A program made the translations under genes and the position numbers. A DNA stretch of 64,000 nucleotides. Origin: Streptomyces anulatus. GTDB taxonomy: Bacteria; Actinomycetota; Actinomycetes; Streptomycetales; Streptomycetaceae. The DNA lies in contig NZ_BMVK01000002.1 in assembly GCF_014650675.1 (NCBI RefSeq), forward strand, positions 754,528 to 818,527, given 5' to 3'. This document shows, in pieces, positions 19,102 through 28,158 of the stretch. Positions within the stretch are counted from its first letter, which is position 1. Each line of letters begins with the position of its first letter. A model generated the notes under the pieces. The model saw only the letters and a program-made list of their open reading frames with translations, did no database searches and was not told the DNA's origin.

Positions 19102-22100
19102 ATGCGGGACAGCCATCGGGCGGAAGCCGAGAGGCTGTTGGTGCGCGCCGTGGAGGAGGAGACGCGGCGCACCGGCGGACGGACGGATGCCGGTGCGCTG
19201 ATGTCGCGGGCGCGGGCCGCGCTCGACACCATGGCCGCCAACGCGGGCGAGGAGTACGCCGCGTACACCCAGGCACTGGACTCCGTGGCGGCGGGAGAGC
19301 GCCCGCTCTCGGAGCGCTTCAGCAGAGCGACTCTCGGAACCCCCCTGCTGGTGACGGGGGTTGCCGCGGCAGCCGCGTTCGGCGCGGATCTGGCACTCGG
19401 CGCGAACACCGGCCTGGCGCTCGGCGCGGGCGCGGCCGTCGCGGTGGCCGGCACGGCGACGACCGTGGCGAAGGCGACCGCCTCGCACTGGCCCGCCGCC
19501 CACCGCCGCGCCGGGGCGGCCGGACAGCCGGGTGGGGCCGAGCAGTTGCGGCTCCAGTGGCTGACCGCCCTGGAGGTACGGGGCATCCGCCCGTACCTGG
19601 ACCAGCAGCGCATGCTGACGCCCACCGCGCGCGCCCCGAAGAAGCAAACCGCCCCGGTGGGGCGCCAGTTGCGCGGCGGGGACCGCAGCGCGGCGGCCCG
19701 CACCCGGGTGGTGCTGGAGCAGTCCTTCGGGCATCTCCCGCAGGCGGACGGGCCGTTCACCGGGCGGCGGGCCGAGCTGGCGCAGATCGCCCAGTGGGTG
19801 CACGCGGCCCGCGCCTCCACGCAGACCCGGCCGACGGTCGTCGTGCTGCACGGTGAGCCGGGGGCGGGGCGTACGGCGCTCGCGGTGCGGGCCGCCCATG
19901 CGCTCAAGGACCAGTTCCGGGGCGCGTGCGTGGTCGATCTGCGCGGCGAGGTGGCCGGGGAGAGCCCGCTGCCGACCCGGGACGCCCTGCTGCACCTGCT
20001 GAACCGGCTGGGCGCACCGCGCGAGCAGTTGCTGTTCCGGGAAGGCGCTTCGGCCGAGCAGCAGGTGCGGCGGCTCGGCGAGCTGTACCACCAGCACCTC
20101 ACGGGGACGCCGGTCACGATCGTGCTCGACGACGCGACGGACGCCGGGCAGGTGCGCACCCTGGTGCCGGAGCGCTCGGACAGTCTGGTGATCGTCACCG
20201 CCCGGGAACCGCTGGAGCTGCCCGGGGACCTACCGGCCTGGGTGCACCACCTGCCGGTCGGCCCGCTGGACGCGGCGGGCGCGGAGGAGCTGCTGCGCGA
20301 GGTCGCCGAGGAAGAGGAGGCCGGGCCGTACGACTACCCGTCCACGGACGCCGTCGTGGAGCTGTGCGGCGGGCTGCCGCTGGCGCTGCGGGTGGCCGGT
20401 TCCGCGCTGGGGGCGCGCAGTCGGCACACGCTGGCGGAGGACCTGGGGGCGTACGGGCCCGTGGACCCGGTGGAGCGGGCGCTCTGGCTGCGCTACACCG
20501 ACCAGGGCGAGCAGGCCCGGCGGCTGCTGCGGCGGCTCGCGCTGGCGGGCCGGGCGAGCCTGGGCGCGGCGGCGGCGGCGTCGCTGCTGGCGGCGGACGA
20601 GCAGGAGGCGGAGCGGCTGCTGACCGTGCTGGCGCGGGCCGGGCTGCTCACCCGCGTACGGGGATCGCGCTACCGGCTGCACGACCTGGTGCGGGCCTTC
20701 GCGCTGGCCCGGCTGCTGGACGAGGAGGAGCCGGCCGAGCGGACGGCGGCGCAGGAGCGGCTGCTGACGAACTACGCGGAGCTGGCCGACGCGGTGATCC
20801 GGATGGTCGACGGGAAGATGTCGACGCGGGCCGGACAGTTCGGCTCCCACGGCTTCGGTTCGCTGGACTCGGCGCTGCGCTGGCTGGACGACGAGTCGAG
20901 CTTCATCACGTCGGCGCTGCGGCACGCGGAGGGCGTCGACCAGGGCACGGTGCTGCATCTGCTGGGCGCCCTGTGCGACTACTGCCTGCTGCGCGGCGAC
21001 CTGTACCGCCTGGGCGAGATCAGCGAGCTGACGCAGGCGGTGGACCAGGGGCTGCTGGAGCGCTCGGTGCAGTGGCGTACGGGTATCGCGGCCCGGCAGC
21101 TCGGCGAGCTGGACAAGGCCCGCACCACGCTGTCCTCCGTCGTCGGCCTCTACCACGAGGCGCAGAACGACGCGGGCGAGGCGCTGGCGCTGTGCTCGCT
21201 CGGGATCACCCTGCACCACCAGGGCAATCTGACCGAGGCGGCGGCCCGGCTGGGCGAGGCGCTGGCGCTCCAGTCGTCCGAGGCGCAGGCCGAGGACCGG
21301 GCCTGGACCCTGCACGCCCTGGCCGCCGTGGAGCGCGACCGGGGCGATCTGGCGCGGGCGCTGTCGCTGCTGGCCGACGCGCTGCGGCTGCACCGGGAGG
21401 GCGAGTCGCTGCACGGTGAGGCCTGGACCCAGTTCCAGCTGGGGCAGGTGCGGCTGCGGACGGGCGAGGTCGCCCCGGCCGAGGAGGCGCTGAACACCGC
21501 CCTGGAGCTGTACGGGCGCACCCGCGACGGACGCGGCGAGGCGTGGGCGCTCACCCAGCTGGCCCGGGCCCGGCTGCTGGACGGCGATCCGGCGGCCGCC
21601 CTGGAGCAGTTGCGCGAGGCGCTGGACCGGCACCGGGACAACGAGGACGCGCGGGGCGAGGCGTGGACCCTGTACTACCTGGGGCAGGCGCTGGAGGAGG
21701 AGGGGGACACCGATCAGGCGGTGCGTGAGCTGGAGCGGTCCCGCACGATGTTCTCGCGGATGCGGGACGTGTACGGGCTGGCCTGCGCCCGGCACCATTC
21801 GGGCCGGGTGACCCGGGACCAGCGGGCCGCGCAGACGGGCAACCTGCGCAATTCAGGGTTCGCCCGGCAGTTGCTGATGGACGCGCGGGCCGACTTCCGG
21901 CGGATCAAGGTGCCGTACGGGGAGGCGTGGGCGTGCGTGGAGCTGGCGTTGATCGACGCGGGCAACGGGCGGGCGCCGCAGGCGCTGGAGCTGTGCGGGG
22001 AGGCGGCGGAGCTGTTCGCCTCGTACGGGGACGCGCGGGGCGGCGACTGGGCCCGGTTCCTGCGGTGCACGCTGCTGCCGTACGCCTCGCCCGGGGGCAT

Positions 22101-22323
22101 CGAGGTGGGCACGGTGGTGGCGCAGCAGGAGCTGGCCGAGCTGATCGGGGCCCGGCATCCGGCGCGGGACGGCAAGCTGGAGCAGTCGGCGGCGGCGTTC
22201 GCGGTGGCCCTGGAGCGGGGCGTGGACCTGGAGGACGGCTGGCAGGCGTGGCGGCTCGGGCTCACCCCGACCCGCGCCGCCGGCCAGATCATGGGCGTCA
22301 CGGCGGAGCCGGCCCGGCCGTGA
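19102..22323 (+). CDS. NB-ARC/TPR protein with altered P-loop
   Basis: A 1073-residue STAND-type protein. Residues 1-230 contain a helical region with two hydrophobic stretches (about residues 83-125). Residues 230-500 form an NB-ARC-like NTPase with a Walker B (VTIVLDDATD) and a GLPL motif (CGGLPLALRVAG). The Walker A is GEPGAGRT at residues 251-258, with Arg replacing the invariant Lys. A winged-helix-like part follows, then at least six TPR units (about residues 640-960) with 40-residue spacing and recurring GEAW-T segments. The ATG at 19102 has GGAGGGGG upstream. Unlike AfsR-type regulators it lacks a clear DNA-binding domain. Confidence 0.85.
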   Translation: MRDSHRAEAERLLVRAVEEETRRTGGRTDAGALMSRARAALDTMAANAGEEYAAYTQALDSVAAGERPLSERFSRATLGTPLLVTGVAAAAAFGADLALGANTGLALGAGAAVAVAGTATTVAKATASHWPAAHRRAGAAGQPGGAEQLRLQWLTALEVRGIRPYLDQQRMLTPTARAPKKQTAPVGRQLRGGDRSAAARTRVVLEQSFGHLPQADGPFTGRRAELAQIAQWVHAARASTQTRPTVVVLHGEPGAGRTALAVRAAHALKDQFRGACVVDLRGEVAGESPLPTRDALLHLLNRLGAPREQLLFREGASAEQQVRRLGELYHQHLTGTPVTIVLDDATDAGQVRTLVPERSDSLVIVTAREPLELPGDLPAWVHHLPVGPLDAAGAEELLREVAEEEEAGPYDYPSTDAVVELCGGLPLALRVAGSALGARSRHTLAEDLGAYGPVDPVERALWLRYTDQGEQARRLLRRLALAGRASLGAAAAASLLAADEQEAERLLTVLARAGLLTRVRGSRYRLHDLVRAFALARLLDEEEPAERTAAQERLLTNYAELADAVIRMVDGKMSTRAGQFGSHGFGSLDSALRWLDDESSFITSALRHAEGVDQGTVLHLLGALCDYCLLRGDLYRLGEISELTQAVDQGLLERSVQWRTGIAARQLGELDKARTTLSSVVGLYHEAQNDAGEALALCSLGITLHHQGNLTEAAARLGEALALQSSEAQAEDRAWTLHALAAVERDRGDLARALSLLADALRLHREGESLHGEAWTQFQLGQVRLRTGEVAPAEEALNTALELYGRTRDGRGEAWALTQLARARLLDGDPAAALEQLREALDRHRDNEDARGEAWTLYYLGQALEEEGDTDQAVRELERSRTMFSRMRDVYGLACARHHSGRVTRDQRAAQTGNLRNSGFARQLLMDARADFRRIKVPYGEAWACVELALIDAGNGRAPQALELCGEAAELFASYGDARGGDWARFLRCTLLPYASPGGIEVGTVVAQQELAELIGARHPARDGKLEQSAAAFAVALERGVDLEDGWQAWRLGLTPTRAAGQIMGVTAEPARP

Positions 22324-22337
22324 CGGCACGTCCGTGA

Positions 22338-22444
22338 CGTCACGGCGCGGGCGTCACGGCGCGGGCGTCACGGCGCGGGCGTCACGGCGCGGGCGTCACG
22401 GCGCGGCCGTGGCTGGGCGGCCGTGGCTGGGCGGCCGTGGCTGG
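22338..22444. repeat. 14-bp tandem repeats, two unit types
   Basis: Unit CGTCACGGCGCGGG occurs four times perfectly and once nearly so (22338-22406). It is followed by three perfect copies of GCGGCCGTGGCTGG (22403-22444) and a diverged fourth. Both unit types are 14 bp long. Confidence 0.9.
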
Positions 22445-22514
22445 GCGGCCGTGCACGAACAACCGTGGCTGGCCCGGCCGTGACCGGGCCCGCACGAACG
22501 GCCGTGGCCGGGCG

Positions 22515-22550
22515 CGGGCGTGCACGGACGGGCGTGCACGGACGGGCGTC
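22515..22550. repeat. Third block of 14-bp tandem repeats
   Basis: GGGCGTGCACGGAC is repeated about two and a half times. It is the same 14-bp period as the blocks 70 nt upstream but a different unit. Confidence 0.75.
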
Positions 22551-22638
22551 GGGGACCGGCGCCCGTCCGGTCACCGGCTGACGGACGTCCGGCACCGGGG
22601 CCGGACGCCCTTCCCGCACGCGCGATGCCCGGCGCGGG

Positions 22639-22887
22639 TTACTTCCGGGGGGCGGCCGCCCCGTCGGCGACGGGCTCGGCCGCCACCGCGTCCGGGTCGG
22701 GCGCTTCCTCGAAGTTCACCCGGCCCATGTGGCGGTTCATCGACTTCATCAGGGCCCACACGCCGACGGCGAGCGCCGCGAAGACGAGGAAGCCGAGGAC
22801 GCCGGGGGTGACCTTGTTCTTGTCGAGCTCTTCGGCGGCGAGCGGGACGAGGTGCGTCAGTGCCTGGGTCGCGTACATATCAGGCAT
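22639..22887 (-). CDS. Small single-pass membrane protein downstream of mca
   Basis: An 82-residue protein. One transmembrane helix (about residues 28-46, VLGFLVFAALAVGVWALM) is followed by an amphipathic basic stretch (KSMNRHMGRVNFEEAPD) and a disordered Ala/Pro tail. It overlaps the end of mca by 8 nt and is surely co-translated. Function is not established. Confidence 0.82.
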   Translation of the reverse strand: MPDMYATQALTHLVPLAAEELDKNKVTPGVLGFLVFAALAVGVWALMKSMNRHMGRVNFEEAPDPDAVAAEPVADGAAAPRK

Positions 22888-23779
22888 TGTCGCGGATGCC
22901 CGCGAAGAGGTCGCTCTCGGGGAGGGAGGTATCGACCAGAGACTTCGCCAGCTCGTACTCCTCGGTGGGCCAGACCTCGCGCTGAATGTCCATCGGGACG
23001 CGGAACCAGCCGCCCTCGGGGTCGATCTGCGTGGCGTGCGCGATGAGCGCCTTGTCGCGGATCTCGTAGAACTCGTCGCAGGGAACGTGCGTGGTCAGCG
23101 TGCGCTCCACGCGCTCGAACTCCTCCCAGCGCTCCAGCCACTCGCCGTACGGGGACTCCAGGCCCCGGGCGAGGAGCGCCTCGTGCAGGGCGACGGTGCG
23201 CGGCCGGTTGAAGCCCTGGTTGTAGTAGAGCTTCCGCGGCGTCCAGACCGGGCCGAACTCGTCCTCCGGGAACCGCTCCGCGTCGGCCGCACCGTCGAAC
23301 GCGATCATCGAGATCGTGTGCGTCATGATGTGGTCGGGGTGCGGGTAGCCGCCGTTCTCGTCGTACGTGGTGATGACCTGCGGCCGGAACGCGCGGATCT
23401 TCGCCACCAGGCGCCCCGCGGCGACCTCGGGGTCCTCCAGGGCGAAGCAGCCCTCGGGCAGCGGCGGCAGCGGGTCGCCCTCGGGGAGCCCCGAGTCGAC
23501 GAAGCCGAGCCACTCCTGCTGGACGCCCAGGATCTCCCTGGCCTCGTCCATCTCCTTCTTGCGCACCTCGTGGATGTTCTTCTCGATGTACGCGTCGCCC
23601 TGGAGCTTCGGGTTGAGGATGGAGCCGCGCTCGCCTCCCGTGCAGGTCACGACCAGCACGTCCACCCCCTCGGACACGTACTTGGCCATGGTGGCCGCGC
23701 CCTTGCTCGACTCGTCGTCGGGGTGGGCGTGAACGGCCATCAGTCGCAGCTGCTCAGTCAAAGCTCGATCCTCAGTCAT
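22880..23779 (-). CDS. mca: Mycothiol S-conjugate amidase
   Basis: A 299-residue Mca. It hydrolyses mycothiol S-conjugates to a mercapturic acid (exported) and GlcN-inositol (recycled), detoxifying electrophiles and some antibiotics. Zinc-site motifs of the MshB/Mca (LmbE-like) fold are present: AHPDDE near residue 18 and HPDH near residue 148. The TCTGGERG segment also fits the family. It distinguishes the host as a mycothiol producer. Co-transcribed with the small membrane protein that overlaps its 3' end. Confidence 0.96.
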   Translation of the reverse strand: MTEDRALTEQLRLMAVHAHPDDESSKGAATMAKYVSEGVDVLVVTCTGGERGSILNPKLQGDAYIEKNIHEVRKKEMDEAREILGVQQEWLGFVDSGLPEGDPLPPLPEGCFALEDPEVAAGRLVAKIRAFRPQVITTYDENGGYPHPDHIMTHTISMIAFDGAADAERFPEDEFGPVWTPRKLYYNQGFNRPRTVALHEALLARGLESPYGEWLERWEEFERVERTLTTHVPCDEFYEIRDKALIAHATQIDPEGGWFRVPMDIQREVWPTEEYELAKSLVDTSLPESDLFAGIRDNA

Positions 23780-23916
23780 TGGTCGCTCTGGTCGATCATG
23801 GGTCGGTCAGGCCGGTCCGGGTCGCTGTCGGAGCCGGTCCGGGTCTCTGTCTCAAGAGGTGCCGCGCCCGCGCGGCATCGATGTGGGGCGCGGTCGGGCG
23901 CCGGGCGGGCGGCTTC

Positions 23917-23922
23917 TATAGT
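23917..23922 (+). promoter_or_regulatory. -10 box upstream of DUF4307 gene
   Basis: TATAGT, a near-consensus -10 that is rare in this GC-rich DNA, about 54 nt before the ATG at 23976. No convincing -35 was found. Confidence 0.45.
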
Positions 23923-23975
23923 GACTGAACGAGGGGCCGGAAAATTCCTCGATGCCCGGTCCGGAGGGAACGATC

Positions 23976-24392
23976 ATGACGACGGTTCGTGAGGCCCTGC
24001 CCGAGGGGCGGTACGGCCGGACCGAGGATCAGCGTGCGGACCGCAAGCTGAAGATCGTCGGATCGGTCCTGGGCGTCGCCCTGCTCGGCGTGATCGGGTG
24101 GATCGGCTTCGACTACGTGGGCGGCCAGGGCATCAGCGCCGAGATGATCAAGTTCAAGGTCGTCTCCGACGCGCGGGCCGATGTCCACCTGGAGGTCCGC
24201 AAGGACCGCGAGGGCCACGGCTACTGCCTGGTGCGGGCGCTCAGCGAGGACGGCTCCGAGGTGGGCCGCAAGGAGGTCCGCTTCGACCGGGCCGTGGACC
24301 GGATCGACGAGGTCGTGACCGTGGTGACCCGGTCCAGGGCGACCGCGGTCGAGCCGATGGGCTGCACCGCCGACGACGGCCCGACCGGCTGA
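23976..24392 (+). CDS. DUF4307 membrane protein
   Basis: A 138-residue protein with an N-terminal cytoplasmic part, one transmembrane helix (about residues 27-47) and an extracytoplasmic beta-rich domain ending in the GCTADDGPTG tail, matching the DUF4307 family found beside mca and greA in actinobacteria. The ATG at 23976 follows CCGGAGGG; the ATG at 23952 lacks a ribosome site. Function unknown. Confidence 0.85.
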   Translation: MTTVREALPEGRYGRTEDQRADRKLKIVGSVLGVALLGVIGWIGFDYVGGQGISAEMIKFKVVSDARADVHLEVRKDREGHGYCLVRALSEDGSEVGRKEVRFDRAVDRIDEVVTVVTRSRATAVEPMGCTADDGPTG

Positions 24393-24490
24393 TCCCAGCC
24401 GCACCCCCTGTGACCTGTGACGATGCAGGTCACATCGGCCGGGCGGGGGGTGTGACGGTTTACCTTCTCCCCCTTTTCCTGCGGAATTGT

Positions 24491-24496
24491 TAGGCT
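24491..24496 (+). promoter_or_regulatory. -10 box upstream of greA
   Basis: TAGGCT, about 90 nt before the greA start, in a relatively AT-rich patch (GGAATTGT just upstream). It predicts a leader of about 85 nt. Confidence 0.45.
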
Positions 24497-24587
24497 CGTG
24501 GTTTCGCCCACCCACAGAGGCACATGCTTCTGGGTAGGGCGTTGCTTTGTATTCCCAGCACTTCCCAGCACCGACGAGGAGCACCCT

Positions 24588-25085
24588 GTGACCCAGACCA
24601 GCGAAAACGTCACCTGGCTCACGCAGGAGGCGTACAACCAGCTCAAGGCCGAGCTGGAGCACCTGTCTGGTCCCGCGCGCACGGAGATCGCCGTCAAGAT
24701 CGCGGCGGCCCGTGAGGAGGGTGACCTCCGGGAGAACGGCGGGTACCACGCGGCCAAGGAGGAGCAGGGCAAGATGGAGCTGCGGGTGCGCCAGCTGACC
24801 CAGCTCCTGGAGCACGCGAAGGTCGGCGAGGCGCCGGCCGACGACGGCGTGGTCGAGCCCGGCATGGTCGTCACGATCGCCTTCGACGGCGACGAGAGCG
24901 ACACGCTGACCTTCCTGCTCGCCTCCCGCGAGTACGCCAGCGCGGACATCGAGACGTACTCCCCGCAGTCCCCGCTCGGCCTCGGCGTGAACGGCAAGCG
25001 CACGGGCGACGACGCGGACTACGAGCTGCCGAACGGCAAGACGGCCTCGGTGAGGATCCTGGCGGCGAAGCCCTACGCCGGCTGA
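24588..25085 (+). CDS. greA: Transcription elongation factor GreA
   Basis: A 165-residue GreA. It rescues backtracked RNA polymerase by stimulating transcript cleavage. The N-terminal coiled coil (about residues 10-80) carries the acidic tip (REEGDLRENGGYHAAKEEQG). The C-terminal FKBP-like domain has the shortened actinobacterial form. The GTG start has GACGAGGAG upstream. A strong terminator follows the stop. Confidence 0.96.
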   Translation: MTQTSENVTWLTQEAYNQLKAELEHLSGPARTEIAVKIAAAREEGDLRENGGYHAAKEEQGKMELRVRQLTQLLEHAKVGEAPADDGVVEPGMVVTIAFDGDESDTLTFLLASREYASADIETYSPQSPLGLGVNGKRTGDDADYELPNGKTASVRILAAKPYAG

Positions 25086-25111
25086 TCCGGCCGGTCACGA
25101 CGGAACGACGC

Positions 25112-25143
25112 GGGAGCCCCGGCCGGGTACGGCCGGGGCTCCC
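25112..25143. terminator. Terminator between greA and DUF899 gene
   Basis: A perfect 13-bp stem (GGGAGCCCCGGCC) with a 6-nt loop between convergent genes. Confidence 0.8.
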
Positions 25144-25184
25144 GTGCGTCGTCGCCCCTACCCGGGTCGCTCCCCCGGACCGGG

Positions 25185-26000
25185 TCAGGAGCAGTCGCCG
25201 CTGCGGCCGAGGGTCTTCTCGGGCGTCACGCCGGGGCGGGTCCACTGCGGGGTGGGGCGGCTGGCCTCGCCCCAGCTCGCGGTCCCGTCCGCGTCGGTGC
25301 GCCAGTACCAGCAGGCCTGGCCGCCCTCGCCCGGATACCCCTCCCGGACGCTGCCGATCGCGGGCCGCCCCTCGGGCCGGTCCTCCCACGCCTCGCCGCG
25401 GCCGTAGGGCGTCAGGTCGAGCAGGCCGAAGGAGCCGTTGGCCGACTCGATTCCGCGGCCCGTCGTGGAGTAGGTGAGGAACACCCGCCCGCCGTCGCGC
25501 AGGAAGCAGGCGAGGTGTCCCATTTCGCCGCCGATCGGCGCGTCCAGGCCCCGCACCGAGTACCAGGGCTGGGTGTAGCCCATGAACGCGGTGTAGGCGG
25601 CCACCTCTTCCCAGGACCCCGTGGTCAGGACGGCGTACGAGACGCCCCGGGCGTTGAGGTAGACGGCGTCCTTCATGTGCCAGACCGCGTCGGTGCAGCC
25701 CTCGCACTGGCCCTGGTGCGGTGCGCCGTCGTACCACATGTGCTGGTACACGACGAGCTCCCGGCGGCCCTGGAAGAGGTCCAGGAACGGGACCGGGCCC
25801 TCGGGTCCGACGACCTCGGCCGTCCCGTCGACCTCCACCATCGGCAGTCGGCGGCGGGCCGCGGCGAGCGCGTCGCCCTGGCGGGTGTGGGCCTTCTCGC
25901 GGACCAGGAGCTCGTCCCGGGCGGCCTGCCAGGTGGCGAGGTCGACGACGGGCGGGGCGCCGGGCAGCTCGGTGGCCGGGTCGTCCGGTGCGGTGGTCAT
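25185..26000 (-). CDS. DUF899 thioredoxin-like protein
   Basis: A 271-residue protein of the DUF899 family, a thioredoxin-fold group without the usual CxxC. Family segments are visible: an N-terminal LATWQAARDELLVREKAHTR, then a LFQGRRELVVYQHMW block, CEGCTDAVWHM and a WYSVRG motif. Oxidoreductase-like activity is presumed from fold only. It stands alone between greA and the ABC exporter pair. Confidence 0.85.
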   Translation of the reverse strand: MTTAPDDPATELPGAPPVVDLATWQAARDELLVREKAHTRQGDALAAARRRLPMVEVDGTAEVVGPEGPVPFLDLFQGRRELVVYQHMWYDGAPHQGQCEGCTDAVWHMKDAVYLNARGVSYAVLTTGSWEEVAAYTAFMGYTQPWYSVRGLDAPIGGEMGHLACFLRDGGRVFLTYSTTGRGIESANGSFGLLDLTPYGRGEAWEDRPEGRPAIGSVREGYPGEGGQACWYWRTDADGTASWGEASRPTPQWTRPGVTPEKTLGRSGDCS

Positions 26001-26137
26001 GGTGTCCTCCCTGGTGTCGCGTGCCGGGGGATGCCGCGGTCACGGGGGACGCCCGGGCCGTCGTGCGACGCCCGGCGGCGCCCACCAGTACGGACTCGCG
26101 GCGCCGCCGGAACTCATCGCGACGCCCGGGGCGGGCG

Positions 26138-27001
26138 TCAGACGGCGGCCGAGCGGTACTTGCGGACCGCGAGGGTGCGGAAGACCACGATGATCAGCAC
26201 GGACCAGATGACCGAGGCGAGGATCGGGTGCTCCATCGGCCAGGCCCCGGTGACGGACTTCGGCACGCCCGGCATCGTGTTCCCGAAGAGCTCGCGGGCC
26301 CCCGCCACCGTGGCGCTGAACGGGTTCCACTCGGCGACGTGCTGGAGGAACGTCGGCATGCCGGTGACCGGCACGAAGGCGTTCGAGATGAACGTCAGCG
26401 GGAACAGCCAGATCAGCCCGCCGGAGGTCGCCGCCTCCGGGGTCCGCACGGACAGGCCGATCAGGGCGCCGATCCAGGAGAACGCGTAGCCCAGGAGGAG
26501 CAGCAGCAGGAAGCCGCAGATCACCTTGGCGAGGTTCTCGTGGGTGCGCCAGCCGACGATCAGGGCGACTCCCGCGAGCACGACGAGGGTGAGCGTGGTC
26601 TGGACGAGGTCGGCGAGCGTCCGTCCGGTGAGGACCGCACCCCGGGCCATGGGCAGCGACCGGAAGCGGTCGATGAGCCCCTTGTGCATGTCGTCGGCGA
26701 TGCCGGCACCGGCGCCCGCCGTGGCGAAGGTGACGGTCTGGGCGAAGATGCCCGCCATCAGGAACTCCTTGTACAGCTGCGGGTCGGTGGAACCGCCGAT
26801 GCTGATGGAGCCGCCGAAGACGTAGGTGAAGAGCACCACGAACATGATCGGCTGGATCAGCCCGAAGATCACCATCTCGGGGATCCGGGTCATCCGGATC
26901 AGGTTCCGTTTGGCGACGACGAGGGAGTCCCTCACGGACTTCGTGATGCCCCCGGCGGGACGGGGAACCAGTGCGGGGGCGTCCTTGGCGATCGCGCTCA
27001 C
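26138..27001 (-). CDS. ABC exporter permease, DrrB-type
   Basis: A 287-residue ABC-2 permease with about six transmembrane helices, similar to DrrB/daunorubicin-type exporters. The central ADDMHKGLIDRFRSLPMARGAVLTGR block is the conserved cytoplasmic coupling loop of this family. The GTG start overlaps the stop of the ATPase gene as GTGA, so the two are translationally coupled. Together they probably export a drug-like or lipid substrate; which one cannot be told from sequence. Confidence 0.88.
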   Translation of the reverse strand: MSAIAKDAPALVPRPAGGITKSVRDSLVVAKRNLIRMTRIPEMVIFGLIQPIMFVVLFTYVFGGSISIGGSTDPQLYKEFLMAGIFAQTVTFATAGAGAGIADDMHKGLIDRFRSLPMARGAVLTGRTLADLVQTTLTLVVLAGVALIVGWRTHENLAKVICGFLLLLLLGYAFSWIGALIGLSVRTPEAATSGGLIWLFPLTFISNAFVPVTGMPTFLQHVAEWNPFSATVAGARELFGNTMPGVPKSVTGAWPMEHPILASVIWSVLIIVVFRTLAVRKYRSAAV

Positions 27002-28020
27002 CGGGTGTCCTCCTTGCTCCGGGCGTCGGTGGAACGTTCCGCTTGAGCCCGGGCGGACTCCTCGTCCCCGTTCTCGTGCACCTCGGCCGCATGGCCGGTG
27101 AGGGAGAGGAAGACGTCGTCGAGAGTGGGCCTGCGCAGGGCGATGTCGTCGATCTCCACGCCCTGGGCGTCCAGGTCGCGGATGATCTCGGCCAGCAGCT
27201 TGGCCCCGCCGCTGACCGGGACGGTCAGCTTCCGGGAGAGCTGGACGACGGTGACCTCGCCCTTGCCGAGGGCGGTCAGCACGGACCGGGCGCGCTCGAT
27301 CTCGTCCGGGCGGTGCACGACGACCTCGACGCGCTCGCCGCCGGTGCGGGCCTTCAGCTGGTCGGAGGTGCCGCGGGCGATGACCTTGCCGTGGTCGATG
27401 ACGCAGATGTCGTGGGCGAGGCGGTCGGCCTCCTCCAGATACTGCGTGGTCAGCAGCAGGGTCGTACCGCCCGCCACCAGATCCTCGATCACGTCCCAGA
27501 GCTGCTGCCGGTTGCGCGGGTCGAGGCCGGTCGTCGGCTCGTCCATGAACATCACGGGCGGCGACACGACGAGCGCCGCCGCGAGGTCGAGGCGCCGGCG
27601 CATACCGCCGGAGTACGTCTTGGCGGTGCGGTCGGCGGCGTCGCCGAGGTTGAACCGGTCCAGCAGGACGCCCGCCCGGGCCTTCGCGTCCCGGGCGGTC
27701 AGCTGGTAGAGCTGCCCGACCATCTGGAGGTTCTCCCGGCCGGTCAGATACTCGTCGACCGCGGCGAACTGTCCGGAGAGCCCGATCGAGCGGCGTACGT
27801 CGTCGGGCTTCTTCAGTACGTCGATCCCGGCCACGAACGCCGTGCCGCTGTCCGGGCGCAGCAGTGTGGTCAGCACGCGTACGGCGGTGGTCTTGCCCGC
27901 GCCGTTGGGCCCGAGCAGCCCGAGGACCGTGCCCTCGGGGACATCGAGGTCGACGCCGTCGAGGGCTCGTACGTCGCCGAAGGTCTTCACCAGTCCTTCG
28001 GCGTGGATCGCACCTGGCAT
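26998..28020 (-). CDS. ABC exporter ATPase, DrrA-type
   Basis: A 340-residue ATP-binding subunit of the daunorubicin-resistance (DrrA) family. The Walker A (GPNGAGKTT), signature (YSGGMRRR), Walker B (PPVMFMDEPTTGLDP) and switch His region are intact. The C-terminal extension (about residues 220-310), typical of DrrA proteins, is present. It is the first gene of a two-gene operon with the permease. Confidence 0.9.
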   Translation of the reverse strand: MPGAIHAEGLVKTFGDVRALDGVDLDVPEGTVLGLLGPNGAGKTTAVRVLTTLLRPDSGTAFVAGIDVLKKPDDVRRSIGLSGQFAAVDEYLTGRENLQMVGQLYQLTARDAKARAGVLLDRFNLGDAADRTAKTYSGGMRRRLDLAAALVVSPPVMFMDEPTTGLDPRNRQQLWDVIEDLVAGGTTLLLTTQYLEEADRLAHDICVIDHGKVIARGTSDQLKARTGGERVEVVVHRPDEIERARSVLTALGKGEVTVVQLSRKLTVPVSGGAKLLAEIIRDLDAQGVEIDDIALRRPTLDDVFLSLTGHAAEVHENGDEESARAQAERSTDARSKEDTR

Positions 28021-28158
28021 GGAGAGGCTCCCCCGTCACTCGCGGATGGTGTCGTGGCGGCTTTCCGGTCCGATCCTAGGATCGGCGGGCCCCCACCGCC
28101 CGGTGAACGGGCACATCGCGGCCACCCGGCACGGGAGCGGCCCTTCCGGGCGGGTTCC

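Larger units (their letters stand above)
22324..22638. other. Intergenic region filled with tandem repeats
   Basis: The gap between convergent genes holds several blocks of 14-bp-period repeats, listed separately, and otherwise very GC-rich DNA. The open frames across it are by-products of the repeats. Confidence 0.7.

Noticed and set aside
22338..22550. CRISPR-like array
   Set aside because: Units are 14 bp with no spacers and no cas genes nearby; simple tandem repeats.
22368..22619. Small minus-strand frame across repeats
   Set aside because: Repetitive Arg/Pro/Ala peptide produced by the tandem repeats.
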